In this document: positions 11,900-24,162 of the stretch, piece after piece
Layout: each line of letters opens with the position of its first letter
How positions within the stretch are numbered: the first letter of the stretch is position 1
Origin: Telopea speciosissima
Lineage: Eukaryota; Streptophyta; Magnoliopsida; Proteales; Proteaceae
Direction of reading: 5' to 3'
DNA: 64,000 nucleotides
Assembly (NCBI RefSeq): GCF_018873765.1
Contig: NC_057924.1
Coordinates: forward strand, 12,487,001 to 12,551,000
Made by a program: the position numbers and the translations under genes
The notes under the pieces: generated by a model
Seen by the model: the letters and a program-made list of their open reading frames with translations, nothing else
The model's database searches: none
Told to the model about the DNA's origin: nothing

Positions 11900-14800
11900 A
11901 TGGCGGATCGTGATAAACAACATGCGAAGGGCAAGTAAAAGATGGGGGAAAGTAGTCAACAAAGGGGGCGAAGGGAACAAAGAGAACAGAGGGAACAAGA
12001 GAGACCAACCAGCCAGCATAGGGGTGACATTGCATGGTTACATGGTACTCCCATTGATGGGGATAAGAGAAAATCTATATGTAACTATTGTCACATGCAA
12101 TTTATGGGAGGTGGGTCCAGTAGACTTAAACAACATCTGACTGGAGGATCTAAAGATGTTGTAGGTTGTCATATGGTCCCTACTGAAGTAGTCAGGGAGA
12201 TTGGTGATAGTTTGAGGGCAAGAAAGAAGAGGAAGGCTGACAAGCAAAGGATAAGAGAACAACTTAAGGATACAGTGAGGAGTTCGATGGGAGGAGGAAG
12301 ACGATACAATGATGATGATGATGATGATGACTCCTCGATGATGATGATGACATTGCGATCGATGACATACAAACAAGCGAGGAGGCTAGGGATTTTAGGC
12401 GAACTGTTTCAAGGAGTAGAGTAAGTTTTCAAGATGATCGCAGAGACAAAGAGTAGGGGGTAGTGGAGGAGTGGCGATTCTGGAGGTCCTAGTACTTTGA
12501 ATCCTTTTAAAAGATCACAAAGTGTGAGGGCAGCCCCAACACCTCTACCAGTACCAGTACCACCATTAACATCTGATCCTAAATTGCATAAGAAGAAAGG
12601 AAGCAGTCAACCCAGAATCAAAGGAGTATGGAAGGGGATGAAGGGATTGGTTAAAGAATCAATAGCTAAGTGGATGCTATACCATACCATCCCAGCAAAC
12701 ACTGCACAAGGCCCCCATTATGATACCATGATAGATACCATTGCAGAGGTTGGCCCAGGATTCAAGGGCCCCACCCCATATGAGGTAATGAATGTTTATC
12801 TACCTCAACAAAAGAGTGAGATTGATGAGTACATTAGTGAGATGAGGATTATGTGGGAGACATATGGGATGACTATAATGACAGATGGATGGACTGGGCC
12901 TACAAGAAAGTCCATCATCAATTTCATGGTTTATTGTGATGGGAGGACAGTGTTCCTCAAATCTGTGGATGCATCCAAAGAGATAAAGGATGCAAAATAT
13001 ATTTACAGATTGTTAAAGGAAGTAGTGGGAAAAGATGTGGGTATTGAGAATGTTGTCCAGATTGTAATGGACAATGGAAGTAACTTCAAGCTGGCCGGTG
13101 AGAAGATGATGAACAATAGTAAGTACCGGCTCTTCTAGACTCCTTGTGCAGCCCATTGCATTAACTTAATGCTAAAAGATATGGGAAAGTTAAAGTTGGT
13201 GAAGACTGTGGTTGAAAGTGCAAGACAAGTCACCAACTTTGTATACAACCACTCCTATGCACTCAATCTATTGAGAAAAAAATATGGGGGTGACTTGGTT
13301 AGGCCTGGCATCACAAGATTTGCCACCAACTACATTGCCCTCAAAAGCATTGAGACAAAGAAGGCCGGGCTGAGAAGCATGTTTGCTTCTGAGGAGTAGT
13401 TTGAATGGAAGGGTTCCAAGACTGCAAATGGGAGGGAAGCACAAGCAACGATGTCATCTGAGGACTTCTGGACCAAACTAAGCAAAGTGGTGAAAGTTTT
13501 AGAGCCAGTAGTTAAAGTTCTACATGTTGCTGACTCCGCTCTGAAGGGCCCAACCATGTCAGTCCTATATGCTGCAATAGACTTGATGAAAGATAGTGTC
13601 TATAGTGTGACTCCTCGCAGTAGCAAACACTTCTTAGATATCATAAATGCTCGCTGGGAGAATTAACTTATGCATCCACTGCATAAGGTTGGTGAGTAAA
13701 TTTATTTTATGTTTACTAATTCATAGTATTATTATTTACTAATTACCTATGCATTTGACAATACCTCTATTCTATATGTCATATTTCAGCATACTACTTG
13801 AACCCTAAGTATCAATATAACAATAAGCTTGGGTTGGAAACTCAACTTATTGATGCTGTGAAACAAGTAGTGAAGAAGTTGGAGCCAGATGGTGCACTAC
13901 AAGTAATTTGCAATAATGAGGTGAGTTCATTTGAAAACTCAACTTATTGATGCTTTCAAATAAGTAGTGAAGAAGTACTTACTAATTTTTCACATGGGTG
14001 TAGATCAAGGTATTTAGGGATGCATTGGGAAGTTTTGGAACTGAGGCTACGATACAAGGCAGAGCACGTGGTGATGCTGGTAATTCTTTTAAGTTTTAAA
14101 TTACATATGTATTGAAATTTAAAAGTTGAAAGTTGAAACAACATTTGACACATGTCTTTTTTGTTGTAAATTTGTAATGCAGCTGAATGGTGGGTGTTGT
14201 ATGGGGAATCGACTGAAAACTTAAGAAGAATAGCAATTAAAGTCCTTGTCCAAACATGTTCTGCATCTGGTTGTGAGAGGAACTGGAGTACCTTTGCACT
14301 CATCCACTCCAAGAGCCACAACAGATTGGGGTCTCAACGTTTATCTGACATGGTGTATGTGCACTACAACTTGAGGCTGAAACTGCAACACATACGCATG
14401 GGACATGAGGAACAGAGGGGCACCATTGATCTAGCTGACATCTTTCAAGTTGACTCAGACGATGAGGACCCTATTGTGGATTGGGTGAGGGATAGAGGTG
14501 AGCCAGTGTTGGATGAGGAGGGAGGTAGGTCCGACCCCATGATAGCTTCTGAGATTGGTGCTGATGTGGACGAGTATATGGCTGACGAGGGTCAGATACA
14601 TGCAAGGGAAGCCTCACCTATACCATTCCAGCCCACTGGTGGCAATGTTGCTGATGATGAAGACTGGTATAAGTCCTCAAATGATGATGATGGTGATGAT
14701 GGTGATGCTAGTGGTGGTGATGGTGATGCTGGTGGTGGTAATGCTGGTGGTGGTGATGTTGGTGGTGGTGATGCTGGTGAAGAATTTGACGGCATTCTAG

Positions 14801-15292
14801 AGCGTTATGTGGTAGGCCAGGAGGCCCAGGATACGACACCTGTAGAGCCACTCTGATTCACTGGAGAGACACAGTTTGATCATGCCACACAAGATACGGA
14901 CCACGGAGCACGTGCCCCTGCACCCCCACCCTCGAGAGGCCCCCTACATACATACAACAGGAAGCGTAGGGGTCGACAAACACAGTTGTAACCTGATCAC
15001 ATGGACATTGATAACCTATCTAGCTCTATTGGTGGTTTGAGTATGGGTGATAGGGAGGGAGGACCGACTGGACATTGGCGTGCCCCATCTTTTGACGCAC
15101 ATACCACTCCATTGGCATCGGATTATGGTGCATCACAACCTTACGGTGGATATGGATATGGATCATCATCATATGGGCAGTTTAGTAGGGTAGGGGACTA
15201 TGACTACCAGTCCCAGTCCCAGGGACATACTGGATCATCTTTTGTAGATAACATCTTTGCATACCCTAGCGGACCTAGCTACCAACCTCACC
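11900..15292 (+). pseudogene. hAT transposase (BED zinc finger, DUF659, hATC), decayed, main part
   Basis: The reading frame from ATG 11900 encodes a BED-type finger (CNYC...HL at ~12080-12140), a basic region, then DUF659 sequence (~12580-13250, with TDGWTGPTRKSIINF and PCAAHCINLML) and a following catalytic-core segment. Apparent introns lie at ~13692-13789, 13921-14007 and 14081-14182. The hATC dimerisation region follows: EWWVLYGES and CERNWSTF at ~14183-14370. An acidic, Gly/Asp-rich tail leads into the gypsy insertion point. In-frame stops are at 11936, 12422, 12461, 13136, 13397, 13664, 14854 and 14989. Several look like single C-to-T or G-to-A changes (e.g. the expected W before TPCAAHC). 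Frame is otherwise maintained, so decay is by point mutation. It is a DNA-transposon protein, not a host gene. Confidence 0.87.
15288..15292. repeat. 5-bp target-site duplication (left) of the gypsy element
   Basis: TCACC immediately before the TG of the first LTR. It is repeated at 28444-28448 immediately after the CA of the second LTR. Five bases is standard for Ty3/gypsy integration. Confidence 0.93.
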
Positions 15293-18057
15293 TGTCACGC
15301 CCCTATTCCAGACAAGGAATATAATATCATATAAAGGGTGACTAGGACGACGCGTGTCATCCTACTAAACCGCCCGGATCACTGACACAGTGTCCCAACG
15401 CACAGTCATATCCAATATTAACACAATATAATATCAGAATGCAGAAAAGAGGAATATTACATTCCAAGGATCAGTAGTATTGCGGAAGCGTATAAATCGA
15501 ATAGTTACAAGATGTTCAAAGCTAGATGATAAATACAGTAATTAGTTACATTTCCAATGATCATCTAATAACTATCAAAAATGGTATTACAGTAAGTATT
15601 TCACCATAGGCCTTAGCCTCAAAAGTAATCAAAAAGGGATCGAGTCCCGAATATCCTCACGGCCCGTAGGCACAATCATCGCAAGGACACCCGTCGCCAT
15701 GTTCCTCAAACACGGCCTCCGGTTCCTCCTCACCGATCTCATCGTATCCCGAGGGCTGAACTCCAAGTCCCGCGAGATATCCTTCACCTGCACCATAATC
15801 TAAAAAAATGTGCGCACGAGGGGTTAGCTCCAGGCCGAGCGTGAGGGGATGGGAATGCACAAACACGCAATTCACATAGTCCAATGATGCATGCACATGT
15901 TAAGTTCATTTTTCCACCTAACAAACAACTAAGTCAATGGCATATGCTATCGTGACAACTCGGGAGACACGTGGGTCACTTAACTTATCGCCACAATGAA
16001 ACCTCAATTGTCACGTGGGACCTACGCCGATCGAAGCCTCCAAGACCACTCAGTGGCAGACCCCTGATAACCAATACTACCATGACTGGCCTCTCCCACC
16101 TCCACAGAATCCGGTGTACTGATTACCCAACACCTAAACCCCTGTTGGTAAGGGTCGTAGCATAAGGGTGTGAAATCCTAGCCACAATATACTACATGCA
16201 AGTCCTATCGTCCCGAGAGGTAATCCGGGCGCATCAACTTTTCATCTGGTTTAGTGCCCGGTTACCAGCACGGCACGGCGCATACAGTTCAACATGACAT
16301 TCAACATAATTTCTTCATAAATGTTTATAGAGTTCGGGGTTCCGGCACCGGTACCCACCGGCACCGAGACCCATCAAGATACAACATTACCAATCAACAT
16401 TATAACAAATAGATATAAAATTATGCAATATGCGCAAACATGCTTATTAATTATAATGAGTACATAATATATAATGCAATAATAATAACAAGCCCATACA
16501 ACCAAACCCACTCACAACGTATACGCCAAGCACCCAGTTTATCAGTTGTCGCCTCGATCAAGCAATAAGCCACAAAAGTGAATATTTTAACCTATACAAA
16601 GAGTGGAATAAGGTTAAACGAGCGAAAGGAACGGATCCCCAAAAGATCTCCCATAAACACTTAAGTATAAGGTTTCAGAGACGAAGTGGTTGCAGGAGTG
16701 GTTTCATGCCCAAATTCTGCAACCACATGTAAATCCTAGGAAACCGGGACAGTTTTAGTCAAGGTCGGATGCAGATGTGGTTTCAGAAAAACTGAATCCA
16801 AGTGTAAATCCGACCTTCACAGAATCCTTCTCGGGAAGGTAGTTTCAGGGGGGTTTCTTGCAGGTCTGAAATCACATGTAACCCTCACACCTTCAGGTCC
16901 AAAATCCGAAGGATTCCCCTCCAAGGACCCCATTTCAAGTGGTTTTTAAGGCACAAGGACTTCTAGAAAACTCTATCCTAAGCTCCTTAGGGTCCAACCT
17001 TAAATCTCCCAAATGGCAATGAGAACCCTCACATTAGAGCTCATAATGGAGTGAACTAACTCCACCATAGCTTGGCTTTAAAGCTCCATCTACTCCCTAG
17101 GTTCCAAGAGAGATCTAGGTCAATCCCTCCCATTACCCAACCCCTTTTTGAAATCCAAAATAGACGAAGGAAGAAGCTTACCTACCCCCAAGATGAGAGC
17201 TCCACGATTTCTGGCCCAAGAGATGGGGTCTCCACCTTCCTCCAAGCCTCTCTCTCCTTCCTCTTTCTCTTCCTCTCCTCTTTCTCTCCTCTTTCTCTCC
17301 TCCACGATTTAGGGTAGAAGAGGATGTTGAAGAAGAAGTGATGTTCTCTCCCCCTCCTCCTCTCTTTTATAATAAATGGGTCTATGGGTACCCTTAGTCA
17401 AATGGGTCATGAGGCCTAATGGGTCAACCCATTAGTCCTATGTGGGTAAGTGGATGGAATAACCCATCATTGGGCCAATAGGTTAAATGGGCCTGCCCAC
17501 AACCTTAATTAAGGAAAAGCCCATTCTTAGATGGGCTCATATGAGATGGGTATAAGTCCCCAATGTACTTCCTAAAGGTACGCGGGACCCGAACTTAAAT
17601 TATTCCCTTCTCTCATGAAATAGCTCGAGCGGTTCAAGCCCGGACCCGCACTTCGAGGTTACCAAGGGAAGAATAATTAATAAGACTTGAGGCTAGAACT
17701 TACTTTTCCCCCTGTCATGGTTTATTACCCATGACCCCGAACAGCTTCGCCACGGCAACGCTAAGCTCATCACCGAACGAAATATCCAGCTGAGGTGACG
17801 GTCCAGGATGCTCTCTCCTGAACTCCTCGCTTCCCGGGCTGGTACTTGGAGGGTAGTCGACGAAGTCGCCGTCCACGAACTTTCCCCACTGGCGGTTGAG
17901 GAATCTTTCCTCCACAGGCAAACCCGTGCTGTGGTCAACGATTTTGTAGCTAGGTTTGACCATCATGGAGAACAGGTCACCAGCATACATGGCAGCGGTA
18001 TCTACACGTCACGAGAAGAAATGATATTTAATTATATCCCGGGGTACGGGTATAACA
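15293..18057 (-). repeat. 3' LTR of the gypsy element
   Basis: 2,765 bp, TGTCACGCCCC...TATAACA. It is the 3' LTR because gag-pol reads on the minus strand. A 91-residue sense-strand frame (17715-17990) lies near the start of U3 and is duplicated in the other LTR. The end of pol appears to read into this LTR, as is known for some chromoviruses. Confidence 0.93.
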
Positions 18058-18070
18058 TCCCCCCCCACCT
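18058..18070 (-). other. Polypurine tract
   Basis: On the minus strand this reads AGGTGGGGGGGGA directly against the 3' LTR. This is the usual place and composition for the primer of plus-strand DNA synthesis. Confidence 0.8.
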
Positions 18071-21000
18071 TATAAGAAATTTCGTCCTCGAAATTTGACG
18101 TACCTTGTAAATAGGCAAGAAAAGGGTATTTTGCCCGCATTTCTACCTCTGCCTCCCAAGAAGCTTCCTCTTCCGGATGGTTGCACCATTTTATCTTCAC
18201 ATAATGAATGGGCGGTTGCGAAGATGAACAACCTTCTGTCCAAAATCTTTTAGCGACTCTTTATAGGACATGTCGGCCGCAAGTTACGGTGGTTCATGCG
18301 TCAATACATGGCTTGGATCATGGACATACTTCCTCAACATAGACACGTGGAAGACGTCGTGCACACCTTCTAAAGATGGAGGGAGTGCTAACCGATATGC
18401 CACCGGTCCAATCCGTGCAAGGATCTCAAAAGGTCCTATAAATCTCGGACTCGGCTTGCCCTTCTTGTGAAACGCATCACCCCTTTGGAGGGTGATACCT
18501 TAAGGAACACTTTATCGCCAACAGTGAACTCAAGGTCCTTCCTTCTCAAGTCCGCATAACCCTTGCTCTGGATGAGCCGCCTTGATCCGCTCACGAATCA
18601 AGTCCACCTTCTCGCATGTTGCCTGAATCAACTCGGGTCCAAGAATACGCCGTTCACCTACTTCGTCCCAATATAACGGTGTCCGACACTTCTTCCCATA
18701 TCGAGCCTCAAACGGTGCCATGCCTATAGTAGCCTGGTAATCGTTATTGTAAGCAAACTCAATAAGTGAGAGATGCTCGTCCCGTGCCTTGCATATCAAT
18801 GGCACAAGCTCGGAGCATATCTTCTAATGTCCGAATAGTCCTCTCCGATTGTCCGTCGGTTTGATGGTGGAAGGCTGTACTAAAACTCAACAGTGTACCC
18901 ATTGCCTTCGAAACCCTCCCAGAACTTAGATGTAAATCGGGATCCCGATCGGAGATGATCTTGCGACAGAACTCCGTGTAGACGAACTACATTATCAATG
19001 TACAAGTGAGCCAGCTTGTCCATCGAATAGGTAATCTTCATGGGGATGAAGTGAGCCGTCTTTGTCAATCTGTCAACGACAACCCATATGGTATCGACAC
19101 CTCTAGGCGTGCGGGGCAACCCGGTGACAAAATCCATGGTAACATGCTCCCACTTCCACTCTGGAACAGGCAATGACCGTAAGAGGCCATGAGGTCTTGT
19201 CGTCCGCCTTCACTGCGACAAGTAAGACATTTTGCCACATACTCAGCCACATCCCTCTTCATTCCACTCCACCAAGAATATTCCTTGAGATCTCTATACA
19301 TCTTCGTACTACCTGGATGAATAGAATAGGGAGAGTCATGGGCCTCGCTAACACTTCCTTCCTCAACTGAGGGTTACTAGGAACACATAGCCGTTGTCTG
19401 AACATGAGAACACCACTCTCTGTTAAAGTAAAATCCAGTTCCCGCTGCGTGTCCCCCTTGATAGCCTCGATAACCTTTTGAACCTCCTCATCAGAAGCCT
19501 GGGCTGATTGAATTCGCCCTACCAGTGTGGATTGTATTGATAAAGCTGATAGAGATAAGGTAACACCATCAACCAGTAATTCCAGGTCCATCCTTCTAGC
19601 TTCCTCGATGAGTTTCTCACTGGCTGCTAGTGATGCCAGTGACAAGGACTGAGATTTCCGGCTCAGCGCATCCGCTACTACATTTGCCTTGCCTGGGTGG
19701 TAATGGATAGTACAATCATAATCTTTCAACAACTCCAACCACCGTCGCTGCCTCATATTGAGCTCCTTTTGTGTAAAGAAGTATTTGAGGCTCTTGTGAT
19801 CACTGTATATTTCGCTCTTCTCACCATATAAATAATGTCTCCGGATCTTGAGCAAAAACCACATGCAAGCTCCAAATCATGGGTCGGGTAGTTCTTCTCA
19901 TAGTCCTTCAATTGCCGAGAAGCATAGGCCACTACCTTCCCATCTTGCATTAGAACACAACCCAAACCCATTTTAGATGCATCATGTAGACTACCATCCC
20001 TCCAGTACCATTAGGAATGGTAAGTACTTGGAGCGGAAACCAACCTCGCTTGAGCTCTTGGAAGCTCTTTTCACATGCTATCGACCACTCGAACTTCACT
20101 CCCTTCCGGTCGATCGTGTCATAGGAGCGGAGAGCCTTGAGAAGTTCTCAATAAATCTCTGTAATATCCAGCTAGTCCCAGGAAACTACGAATGTCCGCC
20201 ACATTCTTGGGTATCGCCAATCAACTATCGACTTCACCTTGCCAGGGTCAACCTCTATACCCTTACCAGAAACAAGGTGTCCCGAAATGCCACTGTTGTA
20301 GCCAAAACTCACACTTACCGAATTTGGCGTACAATCGCTTCTCCCTTAGGCGTTGCAATACTAGGCGGAGATGGTCCGCATGCTCCTCGTCGCTCTTGGA
20401 ATAGACCAAGATGTCATCAATGAAGACAATGACATACTTGTCTAGAACATCGTGGAACACCCGGTTCATCAACTCCATAAAAGCGGCCGGGGCATTGGTC
20501 AGCCCGAAGGACATGACCAAGAACTCATAATGACCATAGCGAGATCTCGAATCTTTGTCTTGCGATATCACTATTTCGATCTTCAATCGATGGTACCCGA
20601 CCGGAGATCAATTTTCGAGAACACCTTCGCACCTGTAGTTGATCGAATAGATCATCGATCCTAGGCAAAGGATACCGGTTCTTGATTGTCAATTTGTTGA
20701 GCTCACGGTAGTCAATGCACAGACACATACTACCGTCCTTCTTTTTCACAAACAACACAGTGCTCCCCAAGGAGATACACGGTCTAATGAAACCCTTCTT
20801 CAACAGGTCATTCAACTGCTCTTGTAGCTCCTTTAGCTCAGTTGGGGCCATCCTGTAAGGTGCCTTGGATACTGGGGCTGCACCAGGAATCAGATCTATC
20901 ATGAACTCTGTCTCGCGATCTGGTGGCAACCGCGTTAGATCCTCAGGAAAGACATCTGGAAAGTCTTTCACCACGTACAACTCTTCCAAAGGCCTGCCTT

Positions 21001-21487
21001 TGGCTTCAGTGTCTATCACAGATGCTAGATAACACTGACATCCCTCTGCCAACAACTTCTGTACTTGGAGGGCAGAGATGATAACTTTCTTGGGTCTCTC
21101 CCGCTTAGTACCCATAAACACAAACTCTTCACCTTCAGCTGGTTTGAATAGAACCTTCCTCTCTGAACAGATTAGACTGGCTTTGTGAGTTGATAGCCAA
21201 TCCATTCCCAAAATCACATCAAAGTCTTTCATATCCAGCAGTACTAAGCTTGCTTCGAGTCCGTGACCACCCACACATACCGGGCAAGGATCACAAACCG
21301 AGTTAAGTTCAACCTTGCTACCCGTTGGTGTACTGACTATCAGTTTCTGGGCCATTAGCTTTGGTTCAATGGACATCTTCTTAGCAAAACTAGGGGACAC
21401 AAAAGAGTGTGATGCCCCCGAATCAAATAAAGCATAAGCAGGCTGAGAGCAAACAAGAACGACACCTGACAAGCAACAGACAACCAA
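18071..21487 (-). pseudogene. Gypsy pol remains: protease, RT, RNase H, integrase, chromodomain
   Basis: Recognisable parts in minus-strand order are an aspartic protease with LFDSGASHSF (~21420); reverse transcriptase with VKKKDGS...CIDYRELNKLTIKN (~20700) and the [10 protein letters not shown] catalytic region (~20410); RNase H with [10 protein letters not shown] (~19800); integrase with its zinc-binding start (~19250) and the core with MDFVTGLPR and [11 protein letters not shown] (~19100); and a chromodomain with W-x2-HPEEEASWE (~18160). The reading is broken in roughly six to ten places, so no functional polyprotein is made from this copy. Family: Ty3/gypsy chromovirus. Confidence 0.88.
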
Positions 21488-21518
21488 TCATAGAAACAAA
21501 AGCTATTATATGCACATC

Positions 21519-22859
21519 TTAAGAGTAGAGTGCATTACCTGTAATAACACTGGGATCGGCCTGGGCCTCTTCATTTGTCACAGAATACACCCGACCTTGA
21601 GATCTATGGGCCGGAGCAGAAGAAGAGAACGCACAATCGCTTGGCTTGGGGTGCCTTCGTAGCCGCACTGGAGGACCTATCATCCGCGGATGAGGACAGT
21701 CTCGAACCATATGCCCGGACTCCTTGCAATTGTAACATATGAGAGTCTGGGAACCATAGTGAGGAGTTGATGTAGGCCTGGGTGCTTGCACCGCATCTGA
21801 CCTCCGGGACTGGACCGGAAAAGTAGTAGTGTAAGATCCTCTCTTTTGGAATTTTGTGGATCCCCTAGGTTCATGAGAGGTCATGGGCCTTTTACCAGCC
21901 TGAATGGCCCTGTAATTCTCTCTCTGCTGGTCCTCAATCACCTTAGCGGCCTGGACCGTCTCAGCATAAGTACGGTACTTGTGTAGCACCACAGAAGTAC
22001 TAATGCTAGGTCTAAGCCCCTTCTCAAACTTTCTAGCCTTCACATTCTCGGCCTTCATGTGTCCGGGCGAAGTAAAACGACTCCTCAAAAGCTTTTGGTA
22101 CTCAAGGACCGATTTGGATCCTTGAAAGAAGCTCATAAACTCAGACTCCTTCCTATCACGGAAGTTTTGAGGGAAGAAATTTTTGAAGAATACTTCCTTG
22201 AATTGAGCCCAAGTTGCCTCTCGGGTGAGTTGCCCAAAAATGGTCTTTAGAGGAGAGCCACCACGCATCGAATCACCCCGGAGCTGGTAGGTAGCACACC
22301 GGATCTTGTCCGTGTCATTGCACTGTATCACTTCAAAGATTCTCTCAAGATCCCTTATAAATGTTGCCGGGAAAAAGGAATCATGGGCCATCTTGTAGAA
22401 GGTTGGAGGACGATGTTTCTGAAATCTCTCCGATAACCTAGCAGCATCCACCCAAGCCGGAGTCACCGCTTGGACCGAAGGAGCCACAGAAGTGGAAGGT
22501 AGAATAGGTGCTGGCACCTCTTGTGTCAAAGGAATTCGGCAGTGGCTTGAGCCAGGAGGAACACTAGGTACAGCAGAACCCACGGGCAGGTGGGGAGGAT
22601 TGACTTGCACAGGAGGAGGCACTGGCTGCCTTTCCCTAACAAAGGCTTGGAACATAGCAGTCATGTTTTGCATAAATTGGCGCTGCTCTTGTTGCGCCTC
22701 CCTATGCTCTCGTTCCATGGATTGCAACCTATTGCTCAACAACGCGGCGACATCCGCATTATTACTAATTGGCGGTGCTACCGGTAGAACCGTATTCGAA
22801 GCCTCACCGGCCTCTTCCCTAGCAGGAGAACGGTTGGCATTTGACCGTGTATTAACCAT
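21519..22859 (-). CDS. Gypsy gag (capsid/nucleocapsid) open frame
   Basis: A 446-residue open frame. An N-terminal Pro-rich region precedes the retrotransposon gag domain (RDLERIFEVIQCNDTDKIR, then WAQFKEVFFKNFFP). One CCHC zinc knuckle lies at ~375-388 (CYNCKESGHMVRDC), followed by a short basic tail. It belongs to the element at 15293-28443, downstream of the 5' LTR and leader. It appears largely whole, unlike pol. Confidence 0.85.
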   Translation of the reverse strand: MVNTRSNANRSPAREEAGEASNTVLPVAPPISNNADVAALLSNRLQSMEREHREAQQEQRQFMQNMTAMFQAFVRERQPVPPPVQVNPPHLPVGSAVPSVPPGSSHCRIPLTQEVPAPILPSTSVAPSVQAVTPAWVDAARLSERFQKHRPPTFYKMAHDSFFPATFIRDLERIFEVIQCNDTDKIRCATYQLRGDSMRGGSPLKTIFGQLTREATWAQFKEVFFKNFFPQNFRDRKESEFMSFFQGSKSVLEYQKLLRSRFTSPGHMKAENVKARKFEKGLRPSISTSVVLHKYRTYAETVQAAKVIEDQQRENYRAIQAGKRPMTSHEPRGSTKFQKRGSYTTTFPVQSRRSDAVQAPRPTSTPHYGSQTLICYNCKESGHMVRDCPHPRMIGPPVRLRRHPKPSDCAFSSSAPAHRSQGRVYSVTNEEAQADPSVITGNALYS

Positions 22860-24162
22860 GGTTCACACCTGGTTACAGTCAACACCCACAGTTATAGGCA
22901 CAATTGCAATATTAAGCAAACCAATCAAAAAATCGATTTGCAAAGGTAAACATAGGTTACACGAGGGGTAAGGGAAGCAATAATGAGGGTAATAAACATT
23001 AGAAACAAGTTGGTTAAGCAAAACAGGGTCAAAAAAACCCTTTCTGGCCGGGTCGGATTTACATGCGGTTTCACTAGGCTGCATCCGAGTGTAAATCCGA
23101 CCTTCACAGGACCAAAGGCTGGTCTCGGGAATCCGCGGATTCACAGTCGGATTCAAAATCTTGCATCCGAGTGTAAAACCGCATGGCCCAAAAACAGAAT
23201 TTCTCACTCGAACTCTCTTTCAAAACCCAAATTTCTTTTTCCAAACACTCCCTACGCTCTGGAGAACCCAAAACCGCACTCGTTCCTTGCTCCCTCTCCC
23301 TTCTAGGTGGATTTTTGGCACTCAATCCACGCACAACAGCTCCGATCGAGTTCAGGTATGCCCTCTTCCCTCTCTATCGATCTATCTCTTTCTCCTTTCG
23401 ACTTCTATTATGGAGAAACCCCAAAATCCATTTCGGGTTTACAAGATTTGGGTTTTTTTGTTTTCTCCTAGCTATTTAGATGGATTTTTGTCCATCCTAC
23501 CTTCGTTTCCCTTCATATGCAACCTAGTTGGGGCATTTCCCCCAATCTTGCACCATCACCAAGGGTTTGGGTTGGATTTTGGAGAAATCCCCAAACCCTA
23601 ACCGAAATTCTATGTCTTTTTGCCCAATTCAAGTTCGGTTTTGCTAGGTAGGCTTGGTGTATATAATTTGGGGTTGTCTCAAGCCATTACTTATTTATTT
23701 CTTGCAAATTGGAACTTCAAGAATCACATCTGAATTTTCTTTTAGAGATTCAAGCATTATTTACCACAATTTAGCTCCATATATTGCTTGAACTAGGTAT
23801 TTAGTATAAACTTCATGTGTTAGGTGTACTATGGCCATGTATGTATATTGTTTACCATGTCATTCAACTTCCAAACACAAAACTGAAAATTTCCTCTTTG
23901 GATCTCTTAGTATATTTCTTATCAAATCAGTCCAACTTTGTTTGAACTAATTGCTTGTATGATATAATGCTTCTCCAAGCATAATGTGGCCATGTACATT
24001 TATCCTCTATGAGTGCATCTACATGTTGGCCATGCATCAAGGTCTAGGTTCTAATTCCTTGTTTCTTTTCATTGTATATCTTCTTAGGCCTTAATATCCA
24101 AGCATTAACTTAATATATTTCTGTATTCTCGGCCTTCTTTGGTTGCAGGTTAGGGAATCTAA

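Noticed and set aside
12169-12376. Ser/Ile-rich minus-strand frames
   Set aside because: Antisense of the GATGAT repeat encoding poly-Asp in the hAT transposase.
14592-14795. Pro/Ser-rich minus-strand frame
   Set aside because: Antisense of the Gly/Asp-rich transposase tail; low complexity.
17072-17317. 81-codon plus-strand frame repeated at 27458-27703
   Set aside because: It lies in both LTRs, is low-complexity (poly-pyrimidine Ser/Leu/Phe tail) and antisense to the element; it is duplicated only because the LTR is.
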